The notes beneath the pieces are model-generated. The model did no database searches, was not told where the DNA came from, and saw only the letters and a program-made list of their open reading frames with translations. Below, in pieces: positions 1 to 5,629 of a DNA stretch of 6,293 nucleotides (position 1 is its first letter; every line of letters begins with the position of its first letter). This DNA is from an uncultured Nannocystaceae bacterium (lineage in GTDB: Bacteria; Myxococcota_A; Polyangia; Nannocystales; Nannocystaceae). A program made the translations under genes and the position numbers. The stretch is taken from NCBI GenBank assembly GCA_938084085.1, contig CALKDV010000066.1, forward strand, positions 1-6,293, in the 5' to 3' direction.

Positions 1-1374
1 CACTACTACTCCGACAAGGCGCCCGGCGCGTCTTTTCTAGCGGTCCCTGCCTACGCGGCCTTCGCCGGCATGCGTCGCGGCATGCACCTCTCCATGCCCC
101 AGGTCACCGTCGCCACCCTCGACCCCCTTGATTCCTTCACCGGTCGCGCCCCCTCACTCGACGCACTCAAGCCAGGCGACAAGCTCTCGTACAACCCGGC
201 CCATCACATCGCGCTCAGCATCTGCGCCCTCGCTTCGGCGGGGCTGTTGACCCTGCTTGGGGTCCTCGCCCTCTACGTCGCGACCGTGCACCTCGCAGAT
301 GGCCGCATCCCGATGCGTGTCCGCGAGACGAGCGATGCTGCGCCCAGCAGTGAGGCCCCATGGGAGCCCTCTGCGCAGGCTCGCACGCTCGGTGTGCTGG
401 CGTGCATCCTGTACGGACTTTGCACCCCCGCGCTCGCCTACGCGGGCTCCTTTTACGGACATCAACCGGCCGCCGGCGCGCTCTTTTTCGCGTGGGTCGT
501 GGTTCAATTTTCACGGGACGGGCCGCCCTGGGCGTCGCCCCTCGTGGTGGGCTCCGCCTGTGGACTCGCGGTCGTTTGCGAGTATCCAACCGGAGTGCCC
601 GTGCTTTTACTGCTCGCCTATGCGGGCTGGCTTCGCGGCCCTCGCTTCGTGCTCCTCGCAGCGATCGCCGGGATCCCATGGGCCCTCGCCCTCGGCGCGT
701 ACCACACGGCGGCATTCGGGCACCCGCTGTCTTTGGGCTACGATCACCTCGCTCGCTCGGAGTTTGCCGAGGGTATGGCGGTCCAGTATGGAATCGGCTG
801 GCCGCGTCTCCACACGCTCTGGGCCATCACCTTTGGAAACTCGAGGGGGCTGTTTTATGCGAGCCCCGTGCTTTTGCTTTGCGCCTATGGATGCCTCGTG
901 GCGTTCCGCAGCCGCCCCCCCAACGAACGCGGCTTGTGGTGCTTTATCGCCGCGGTCTGCGCCTACTACCTCTGCCTCAACGCTGGCTACTACATGTGGA
1001 ACGGTGGGGCCGCGTTCGGCCCACGTCACTGTCTCCCCATGCTTCCCTTCCTCGTGTGTGGATTCGTAGAGGCGTGGCGCCGAGCGCCCAGCGCGACACT
1101 CGCGCTCGCCTGCGTCTCGCTGCTCCATTGCATCGCGGGAGCCTCTGCGGGCCCCGAACTGCCCGAGTATGAGGACTCGATCTGGGGGCACGCCATCCCG
1201 AGCATCGCGAGAGCGGGGCTTGGCGCGGCCTCCAGCGCCCCGCAGACCCTGGGCCATCTGCTGGGTCTTCATGGCTGGCTCGGTCTGGCGCCGCTCGCCG
1301 GGCTGTGGATTTTGCTCGCACCCTGGAGCGCGCGAACGCCCACGACGCGCGAAACTGTAGCCAGCGGAATGTAG
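1..1374 (+). CDS. Multi-pass membrane protein, GT-C/family-39 glycosyltransferase-like (5' end missing)
   Basis: The reading frame is open through the left edge, so about 457 C-terminal residues are visible and the true start is upstream. Counting from base 1, the first residues contain YYSDKAPG followed by a hydrophobic SFLAVPAYA. This resembles the Y(Y/F)S-x-(P/A)PG segment of an early periplasmic loop in polyprenol-sugar-dependent GT-C enzymes. About nine or ten hydrophobic segments follow, roughly at 69-95, 128-149, 155-170, 180-209, 216-237, 284-303, 311-329, 343-358, 365-381 and 419-441. A charged hydrophilic loop lies at about 98-128. Two conserved-looking motifs are FGNSRGLFYASP (278-289) and GPRHCLPMLPF (340-350, preceded by WNGG); both recall conserved segments in this superfamily. 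It would sit in the inner membrane and may transfer a sugar from a lipid carrier to an envelope acceptor. The acidic catalytic residue expected in the first periplasmic loop would lie in the missing part. The membrane-protein call is firm; the enzymatic role is inferred. Confidence 0.72.
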   Translation, partial: HYYSDKAPGASFLAVPAYAAFAGMRRGMHLSMPQVTVATLDPLDSFTGRAPSLDALKPGDKLSYNPAHHIALSICALASAGLLTLLGVLALYVATVHLADGRIPMRVRETSDAAPSSEAPWEPSAQARTLGVLACILYGLCTPALAYAGSFYGHQPAAGALFFAWVVVQFSRDGPPWASPLVVGSACGLAVVCEYPTGVPVLLLLAYAGWLRGPRFVLLAAIAGIPWALALGAYHTAAFGHPLSLGYDHLARSEFAEGMAVQYGIGWPRLHTLWAITFGNSRGLFYASPVLLLCAYGCLVAFRSRPPNERGLWCFIAAVCAYYLCLNAGYYMWNGGAAFGPRHCLPMLPFLVCGFVEAWRRAPSATLALACVSLLHCIAGASAGPELPEYEDSIWGHAIPSIARAGLGAASSAPQTLGHLLGLHGWLGLAPLAGLWILLAPWSARTPTTRETVASGM

Positions 1375-1377
1375 ATA

Positions 1378-1387
1378 TTTCGCGAAA
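1378..1387. promoter_or_regulatory. Perfect 10-base palindrome in AT-rich gap before the EAL gene
   Basis: TTTCGCGAAA is a perfect palindrome just after the stop of the membrane protein gene. It sits in an AT-rich gap that also contains ATCGC (1402-1406) facing GCGAT (1415-1419) across eight bases. A weak -10-like GATACT lies at 1417-1422. The site could be an operator or promoter region for the EAL gene, but a 10-base palindrome can also occur by chance. Confidence 0.25.
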
Positions 1388-1423
1388 CGAAAGTTCAAGT
1401 CATCGCTTAATTGCGCGATACTT

Positions 1424-2659
1424 TTGTACGTGCCGACGCTCCTAACCGCTGATGCATCTTGGGCGACCATCGTGGAGGAACTCGACCTGAAAGATGGGAC
1501 AACCATGGGGTTGATCTACCTCCACCTCCCCGGCGTTCACGAACTCCGCGATAGCAGCCAGCATGACTCCGTGATTGGCGTGGTGTCAAAGACCGCGGCC
1601 GATCTCCTCAGCGCAGAGGGACTCGCGGGGGTCGTCCGGCCGACCGCCGCAGACGACGTGCTCATCGCGTTCGTCTCCCCCGCCACCGACTCCACCCGGA
1701 GCTTCAGGGGCGCCTTGGAGGTCTCACTCGACCAGGCGCTCACGGGGCTCTCGCAGATCCTGACCCACGCGCGGGCGCAGTCGCTCGTCTACGGAATCAG
1801 CGAATCGACGCACACCATCGAGGGTTCTTCCATGGTGCAGCAGCACCTTGCCCGCGCGCTCAAGGCCGCCCAAATGAACGCCTGGGGACCAGAGACGGTG
1901 AGGCTCATGACCCAGGGCAAGCTCCTCGACCGCGCCATCTCCTCCCAGGCATTTCAGTTTCACTTTCAGCCTATCGTCGATGTCCGCGCGGGCAGCGTCG
2001 TCGCCTATGAGGCGCTTTGTCGCGGGACCCTCCCGGACTTTCGCTTCCCCGACAAAATCTTCGCGACCGCAGAGCAGGTCGACCGCGTATGGGATCTCGG
2101 TCATGTCCTGCGGGATGTCGCCGGTGAGGCCTCCGCCAACCTGCACAGCTCCCCTCAGCGTGGATGCATGATGTTCCTCAACATTCACCCGCGCGACATT
2201 GAAGACCCGTCATTCGAGCGACAAATGCTCGACGGCCCCATCGCAACGTTCGCGTCGAGCATCGTACTTGAGCTCACCGAGCGAGCAGCAATCCTCGACT
2301 ACGGCAGGCTCCGGAAGCTCCTCGGGCGACTGCGGGACCGCGGCTACCGCATCGCCATCGACGACCTCGGATCCGGATACGCGGGGCTCACGGCCCTCGC
2401 GGAGATCGAGCCCGAGTTCATCAAATTTGACATGGGCCTCGTGCGAGATCTCCATCGCCGCCCCGTCAAACAGCGCCTCATCGAGCGCATCTCCGGCTTC
2501 GCGAACGAAATGAACGCGACCACCATCTCGGAGGGGGTCGAGACCGCAGAGGAGCGCGACGCCCTCTTGTGCTGCGGGAGCACCATCATGCAGGGGTACT
2601 TCTTCGCGAAGCCTGCCCCGGAATTCGCGACGCTGCGTCCTGCAGACGTCGTCGGTTGA
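1424..2659 (+). CDS. c-di-GMP phosphodiesterase: degenerate GGDEF-like domain plus EAL domain
   Basis: This is a cytoplasmic signalling protein of 411 residues from TTG 1424. The C-terminal half (about 177-402) is an EAL domain, which hydrolyses cyclic di-GMP to linear pGpG. The expected active-site residues are present: E196 in YEALCRG, N253 in FLNIHP, E283 in LELTER, D313-D314 in IDDLGSGY, K334 in IKFD, E370 in SEGVET and Q390 in QGYFFAKP. Activity is therefore likely. Residues about 28-155 follow the GGDEF fold pattern: LIYLHLPGVHEL resembles its first strand, and RPTAADDVLIAFV sits where R-x-GGDEF-xxxx would be. The signature is AADDV, so cyclase activity is not expected and a regulatory role is likely. 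No transmembrane, PAS or receiver domain is visible. The start is uncertain: TTG 1424, GTG 1430 and ATG 1505 all lack a good Shine-Dalgarno sequence. I prefer the longer form because TADASWATIVEEL resembles the helix before the first GGDEF strand. The 49-base gap makes co-transcription with the upstream gene possible. Confidence 0.9.
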   Translation: MYVPTLLTADASWATIVEELDLKDGTTMGLIYLHLPGVHELRDSSQHDSVIGVVSKTAADLLSAEGLAGVVRPTAADDVLIAFVSPATDSTRSFRGALEVSLDQALTGLSQILTHARAQSLVYGISESTHTIEGSSMVQQHLARALKAAQMNAWGPETVRLMTQGKLLDRAISSQAFQFHFQPIVDVRAGSVVAYEALCRGTLPDFRFPDKIFATAEQVDRVWDLGHVLRDVAGEASANLHSSPQRGCMMFLNIHPRDIEDPSFERQMLDGPIATFASSIVLELTERAAILDYGRLRKLLGRLRDRGYRIAIDDLGSGYAGLTALAEIEPEFIKFDMGLVRDLHRRPVKQRLIERISGFANEMNATTISEGVETAEERDALLCCGSTIMQGYFFAKPAPEFATLRPADVVG

Positions 2660-2701
2660 GCGCCGAGCCTTCGCGCCGCGCGGGCGGAGAAGAACGCAAT
2701 T

Positions 2702-2744
2702 GAGGCGGTGTTGGAGGCCTTATCCGCTCCAATACGGCCGCCTC
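2702..2744 (+). terminator. Strong bulged hairpin after the EAL gene, possible terminator without T-tract
   Basis: GAGGCGG (2702-2708) and TGTTGGAG (2709-2716) pair with CTCCAATA (2727-2734) and CCGCCTC (2738-2744). This gives 15 pairs including one G-U, with a 10-base loop and a CGG bulge at 2735-2737. It starts 42 bases after the stop codon, where a transcript end is expected. No run of T follows on either strand, so it is not a textbook Rho-independent terminator. It could instead stabilise a 3' end or be a structured leader element. Confidence 0.35.
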
Positions 2745-2782
2745 GGTCCATGTCATTGCACCCACGATCTCCCCGCGACTCG

Positions 2783-2800
2783 CGCGTTTTCACGCGTTTT
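2783..2800. repeat. Direct repeat of CGCGTTTT at a 10-base step
   Basis: CGCGTTTT occurs at 2783-2790 and again at 2793-2800. A partial copy, ACCGTTTG, lies at 2803-2810. The step is close to one helical turn, as in some regulator-binding sites, but the unit is short and may be chance. Confidence 0.25.
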
Positions 2801-2840
2801 GAACCGTTTGCTTGTGCCAGTGGGGATCCTCGAACGAAGA

Positions 2841-2928
2841 CTCCCAATTCCCCCATAGACTCCCACTGCCATTTTACTGCCTCCCAATGATGAGATGCAG
2901 CATCACCAATATGCTGCATGTGTCCCAT
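2841..2928. repeat. CTCCCA-type short direct repeats spaced about two helical turns apart
   Basis: CTCCCAAT (2841-2848), CTCCCACT (2860-2867), CTCCCAAT (2881-2888) and GTCCCATC (2922-2929) share TCCCA. Steps are 19, 21 and 41 bases, so all copies would lie on nearly the same face of the helix. The 9+9 inverted repeat lies between the third and fourth copies. This fits a multi-site activator-binding region for the downstream lipoprotein gene, but the core is only five or six bases long. Confidence 0.3.
2895..2919. promoter_or_regulatory. Perfect 9+9 inverted repeat, likely operator or hairpin upstream of the lipoprotein gene
   Basis: ATGCAGCAT (2895-2903) and ATGCTGCAT (2911-2919) are exact reverse complements separated by seven bases, CACCAAT. 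Arm centres are 16 bases apart, which suits a dimeric helix-turn-helix regulator. The site ends 71 bases before the lipoprotein start. If transcribed, it could also form a hairpin in the leader. The regulator cannot be named from the sequence. Confidence 0.5.
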
Positions 2929-2990
2929 CTCTCGCCTGCTTCCCCATCGAGTTCTTGACGCGACGGTGTGATAGTCGGCACACTTCCTCC

Positions 2991-3437
2991 ATGCGCTCCT
3001 TGCTCTTAGCTTCCGTCGCGTTCGCCTTTGGCATTTCAATGACCTCCTGCGCGAAGGACGACGATGCGTCCTCCACCAACGCATTCATGGACATGGGTGA
3101 TGAGGAGACGAATGGCGGCACGGCAGTCGGCGACGCCGACGCCGACGCTTCTGGCACGAGCGGCGCGTCCGCCTCTGCGGATGGTGGCGCCGATGTCCCC
3201 TCCGATGACGGAGAGTCCAGCTCGTCCGCCACCACTGAAGGTGGCAATCCAGGATGCGGCGACGGCATGATCACCTCCCCAGAGCAATGCGACGGCGACG
3301 ACCTCGACGGATACACCTGCGAGACCCTCGGGTACACCGGAGGCGGACAGCTCGCATGTGACCCCGTCACGTGCACCCTCGACACCTCGAACTGCGTCCC
3401 AGGTTCTGGCGGCACCAACAGCACGTCTGGGATGTAG
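2991..3437 (+). CDS. Small secreted lipoprotein with one cysteine-rich CGDG module
   Basis: A 148-residue envelope protein of unknown function. The N terminus is a lipoprotein signal: MR, a hydrophobic run LLLASVAFAFGI, then a lipobox-like SMTSC with C20 as the predicted lipidated residue. Residues 21-86 are a low-complexity linker rich in Asp, Gly, Ser, Thr and Ala. Residues 89-135 form a compact module with six cysteines (C89, C100, C110, C123, C128, C135), starting CGDG and containing EQCDGDDLDGYTC and CDPVTC. Such modules recur in myxobacterial secreted proteins, where they are presumed disulfide-bonded. A short Gly/Ser/Thr tail ends the protein. ATG 2991 was chosen because it places the signal peptide at the N terminus. 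The frame is open back to ATG 2895, but that 32-residue extension would spoil the signal. No Shine-Dalgarno is visible; the bases just before the start are TTCCTCC. A terminator follows directly, so this is probably a single-gene unit. Confidence 0.82.
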   Translation: MRSLLLASVAFAFGISMTSCAKDDDASSTNAFMDMGDEETNGGTAVGDADADASGTSGASASADGGADVPSDDGESSSSATTEGGNPGCGDGMITSPEQCDGDDLDGYTCETLGYTGGGQLACDPVTCTLDTSNCVPGSGGTNSTSGM

Positions 3438-3474
3438 ACGAGTCCGGCGCGGACGCCCCGCGACCGTCGACGCG

Positions 3475-3508
3475 AAGAGGCGCCCCCCGGGCGCCTCTTT
3501 CATTTCTT
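3475..3508 (+). terminator. Rho-independent terminator of the small lipoprotein gene
   Basis: AAGAGGCGCCC (3475-3485) pairs perfectly with GGGCGCCTCTT (3489-3499) over 11 base pairs with a three-base loop. It is followed by a T-rich run, TTTCATTTCTT, to 3508. It begins 38 bases after the lipoprotein stop and separates that gene from proS. It may also work weakly in the other direction. Confidence 0.88.
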
Positions 3509-3525
3509 GCCGGGGCCCTCGAGCT

Positions 3526-3531
3526 TAAAAT
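3526..3531 (+). promoter_or_regulatory. Possible -10 element for proS
   Basis: TAAAAT matches the TATAAT consensus at five of six positions and lies just after the terminator, where a proS promoter is expected. No good -35 stands at 16-18 bases upstream; the best nearby match, TTGCCG (3507-3512), is only 13 bases away. It would imply a leader of about 125 bases. The call is tentative. Confidence 0.25.
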
Positions 3532-3662
3532 CCCTCGTGAGCCGTGCCTCTCGCGGCACCATCTCACTTCGCGCTTGTCGCGCCCCTGGGTCTGGCTGCT
3601 TCGGCCTCCGAGTCATCCCTTCGTCGTTTCCAAACGCAGGGCCCAGCGGTAGGCTGCGCGCC

Positions 3663-5177
3663 ATGGCCGGCAAGGGCAACGACAAGCGCGGAGGCAAGAT
3701 CACCACCCGGGAGCAAGACTACCCGCAGTGGTACCAAGATATTATTCGGGAGGGGGACCTCGCGGAGCCCGCCAAGGTGGTCAAAGGATGCATGGTCATC
3801 AAGCCCCACGGCTACGCCGTCTGGGAGAAGATCCAGCGCGACCTCGACGGTCGCTTCAAGGCGACGGGCCACAAGAACGCATACTTTCCGCTCCTCGTCC
3901 CGCAGAGCTTCATCACCAAGGAGGCCGAGCACGTCGAGGGCTTCGCCCCAGAGCTCGCCGTGGTCACTCACGCCGGCGGGCAAAAGCTCGAAGAGCCCTA
4001 CGTGGTGCGACCGACGAGCGAGACGATCATCGGCCACTTCTTCGCCAAGTGGATCGACAGCCACCGGGACCTCCCGATGCTCGTGAACCAGTGGGCCAAC
4101 GTGATGCGGTGGGAACTCCGCACCCGCATGTTCCTCCGCACCACTGAATTCCTCTGGCAAGAAGGGCACACCGCCCACGCGAACCACGCCGAGGCCAAAG
4201 AAGAGGTCCGCCGCATGCTCGACACGTATGGCGAATTTTGTGAGGAGATCCTCGCGATGCCTGTGGTTCGTGGCGTCAAGACCGAGAGCGAGAAGTTCGC
4301 TGGCGCCGTACAAAGCCAATGCATCGAGGCGTTGATGCAAGATGGGAAGGCGCTCCAGGCCGGCACCAGCCACGACTTGGGACAAAACTTTGGGCGCGCA
4401 TTCGACGTGCGCTTCCAAAACGAAGGAGGAGAGCTTGAGTACGTGTGGCAGACATCCTGGGGCGTCAGCACCCGCTTGATCGGAGGGCTCATTATGACGC
4501 ACTCCGACGACGACGGGCTGATCCTCCCGCCCCGCGTCGCGCCGATTCACGCGGTCATCGTTCCCATCTTCAAAAACGACGAGCAGCGCGCCGCCGTGAT
4601 GGAGGCGGCCGTACGAATCAAGACGGCGCTACAGCGCGTGGACATCGCCAACGACGACAGCCCGTACCGAGATTTTTTGGCGGTCGAAGTCGACGATCGC
4701 GACATGCGGCCCGGGGCAAAATATTACGAGTGGGAGCGCAAGGGCGTGCCGATGCGCATCGAGCTTGGCCCCCGCGATCTCGAGAAGGGCCAAGTGTGCG
4801 TAAAAATGCGCCTTGGCACGGCCGCGGGCGAAGGCAAAGAGTTCTTGCCCGAGGAGGAATTTATCTCGGGGGTCCGAACCCGCTTGCGCACCTTCCAAGA
4901 CGCCCTGTTGGAGCGGGCCCGGGCCCGCTTGGCCGACCAGACGGTGACCCTCGACGACTGGGAGCAGTTCAAGTCGACATTCAAGGGGGACAAGAGCCAA
5001 TTTGCGTGGTGCCATTGGGACGGCACGGCAGAGACCGAGGCCAAGATCAAGGAGGAGACCAAGGTCACCATCCGCTGCATCCCTCTCCCCGGTCAGGGAC
5101 CGGCGGCCGAAGACGGCACCTGCATTTTCTCCGGCAAACCATCCAAGGGCCGCGTGCTCATGGCGAAGGCCTACTGA
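3663..5177 (+). CDS. proS: Proline-tRNA ligase, archaeal/eukaryotic-like class II type without editing insertion
   Basis: Cytoplasmic enzyme that joins proline to tRNA-Pro using ATP; 504 residues, the usual length for this short ProS type. The N-terminal catalytic domain holds motif 1 near GCMVIKPHGYAVWEKI (42-57), the VRPTSET signature (115-121), motif 2 with FLRTTEFLWQEGH (157-169), GTSHDLGQNF (234-243), and motif 3 around STRLIGGLIMTH (269-280). The anticodon-binding domain spans about 293-400, starting APIHAVIVPI. The C-terminal domain ends in AKAY with the terminal tyrosine usual for this type. No large insertion lies between motifs 2 and 3, so the cis-editing domain of the E. coli-type enzyme is absent. 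In the C-terminal zinc region C450 and C487 remain, while the expected partner positions look like T455 and S490. ATG 3663 was chosen because homologous sequence begins at about residue 15, and GGTAGG (3648-3653) stands nine bases upstream. The upstream open frame to 3507 runs into the terminator and is not ProS-like. Confidence 0.97.
   Translation: MAGKGNDKRGGKITTREQDYPQWYQDIIREGDLAEPAKVVKGCMVIKPHGYAVWEKIQRDLDGRFKATGHKNAYFPLLVPQSFITKEAEHVEGFAPELAVVTHAGGQKLEEPYVVRPTSETIIGHFFAKWIDSHRDLPMLVNQWANVMRWELRTRMFLRTTEFLWQEGHTAHANHAEAKEEVRRMLDTYGEFCEEILAMPVVRGVKTESEKFAGAVQSQCIEALMQDGKALQAGTSHDLGQNFGRAFDVRFQNEGGELEYVWQTSWGVSTRLIGGLIMTHSDDDGLILPPRVAPIHAVIVPIFKNDEQRAAVMEAAVRIKTALQRVDIANDDSPYRDFLAVEVDDRDMRPGAKYYEWERKGVPMRIELGPRDLEKGQVCVKMRLGTAAGEGKEFLPEEEFISGVRTRLRTFQDALLERARARLADQTVTLDDWEQFKSTFKGDKSQFAWCHWDGTAETEAKIKEETKVTIRCIPLPGQGPAAEDGTCIFSGKPSKGRVLMAKAY
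5165..5169 (+). promoter_or_regulatory. Ribosome binding site inside the end of proS
   Basis: GAAGG lies eight bases before GTG 5178 and within the last codons of proS. It supports the GTG as a real start and suggests translation follows directly from proS. Confidence 0.4.
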
Positions 5178-5471
5178 GTGGAGCACGGGCTCGACCCTCG
5201 AATCGCCAAGGGTCTCGACCGGGCACGGCGCGCTAACGAGGCCGCCGAAGCAACATGGCGCGGGCGGCCGACCGACAATGACGAGCTTGACGACCTGCCG
5301 CGACTCGCGAGCGACGCCCTCGCGCACCTCGACGCCGGGAGATGGGAGGATGCCCTCGCGCTGTGTGAGGAGATCTTCTCTCTGGAGTCGACCGGCGCAT
5401 GCGCCGCTATTTGGACTCCCTTCGCGCTGGCTGCCTCGGAAGCGGCACAAGTCGCCATCGCCGTGGGATGA
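5178..5471 (+). CDS. Hypothetical protein of 97 residues coupled to proS
   Basis: I do not recognise this protein. It starts with GTG immediately after the proS stop (TGAGTG), with no gap and with GAAGG at a suitable distance, so it is probably translated from the proS message. It is soluble-looking and mostly helical in character, with no signal peptide or membrane segment. Residues 1-40 are charged (GLDRARRANEAAEATW, then an acidic NDELDDL). Residues 44-72 (LASDALAHLDAGRWEDALALCEEIF) have the spacing of a tetratricopeptide-like helical hairpin, and a second Ala-rich helix follows at 78-95. This could be one TPR-like unit used for protein contact, but one repeat is weak evidence. Its only cysteines are C63 and C75. 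The position next to proS suggests joint expression, not necessarily a role in translation. GC-rich codon use matches the neighbours. Confidence 0.62.
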   Translation: MEHGLDPRIAKGLDRARRANEAAEATWRGRPTDNDELDDLPRLASDALAHLDAGRWEDALALCEEIFSLESTGACAAIWTPFALAASEAAQVAIAVG

Positions 5472-5596
5472 ACACCGGCCATGCGTCCTGTATTGTTGGG
5501 CTGCCGTCACACGGTCGAAACCATAGGTCCGGCATCCCCCTTGTAGATTCCGCTCCCATTCGTCCGACGGATTCATACCCCCGTAGTTGAACGAGA

Positions 5597-5615
5597 GGCG
5601 GACCCTCGGTTCGCC
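5597..5615. other. Short hairpin before the second lipoprotein gene
   Basis: GGCGGACC (5597-5604) pairs with GGTTCGCC (5608-5615) over eight pairs including one G-U, with loop CTC. There is no T-run after it. It sits 14 bases before ATG 5630 and next to the ribosome binding site, so it might affect translation of the lipoprotein. It could equally be chance in GC-rich DNA. Confidence 0.25.
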
Positions 5616-5617
5616 CT

Positions 5618-5621
5618 AGGA
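5618..5621 (+). promoter_or_regulatory. Ribosome binding site of the second lipoprotein gene
   Basis: AGGA stands eight bases before ATG 5630. It fixes the start, in agreement with the signal peptide that begins there. Confidence 0.45.
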
Positions 5622-5629
5622 CCCTCACA

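Larger units (their letters stand above)
2660..2990. other. 331-base intergenic region with several repeats and a hairpin; no gene seen
   Basis: No convincing coding sequence is seen here. A 60-codon frame at 2708-2890 has unremarkable composition and overlaps the hairpin. Base composition falls toward the middle and right of the gap. The region contains a bulged hairpin (2702-2744), CGCGTTTT repeated at a 10-base step (2783-2800), CTCCCA repeats at roughly 20-base spacing (2841-2928) and a 9+9 inverted repeat (2895-2919). Together these suggest the end of the EAL transcript followed by the control region of the lipoprotein gene. No good sigma-70 -35/-10 pair was found. TTGACG at 2955-2960 has no -10 partner at the right distance. 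Confidence 0.6.

Noticed and set aside
70..1374. ATG at 70 as the start of the membrane protein
   Set aside because: The frame is open to base 1 and the residues before the ATG (YYSDKAPG and a hydrophobic stretch) match the protein family pattern, so the gene begins outside the window.
607..1506. Long open frame on the minus strand (299 codons)
   Set aside because: It lies opposite the membrane protein, is rich in Arg, Gly and Ala, shows no domain motif and crosses the gene boundary. Such frames are common opposite genes in GC-rich DNA.
2708..2890. 60-codon open frame in the intergenic gap
   Set aside because: It overlaps the hairpin, has no ribosome binding site and no recognisable features.
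2955..2983. TTGACG as a -35 box for the lipoprotein gene
   Set aside because: At 17 bases downstream the sequence is GCACAC, which is not a -10; GATAGT is only nine bases away.
2895..2990. Start of the small lipoprotein at ATG 2895
   Set aside because: It would place 32 residues with several charges before the signal peptide, and the ATG is part of the inverted repeat. ATG 2991 gives a proper lipoprotein signal.
3507..3662. N-terminal extension of ProS from TTG 3507
   Set aside because: It would begin inside the T-run of the terminator, has no ProS-like sequence, and ATG 3663 gives the normal family length.
3564..4550. Long open frame on the minus strand opposite proS (328 codons)
   Set aside because: It is fully explained as the antisense shadow of a strongly conserved proS; no motif or start signal supports it.
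4629..5576. Long open frame on the minus strand (315 codons)
   Set aside because: It spans the end of proS, the small coupled gene and the gap, with no recognisable motif. The + strand genes have better support.
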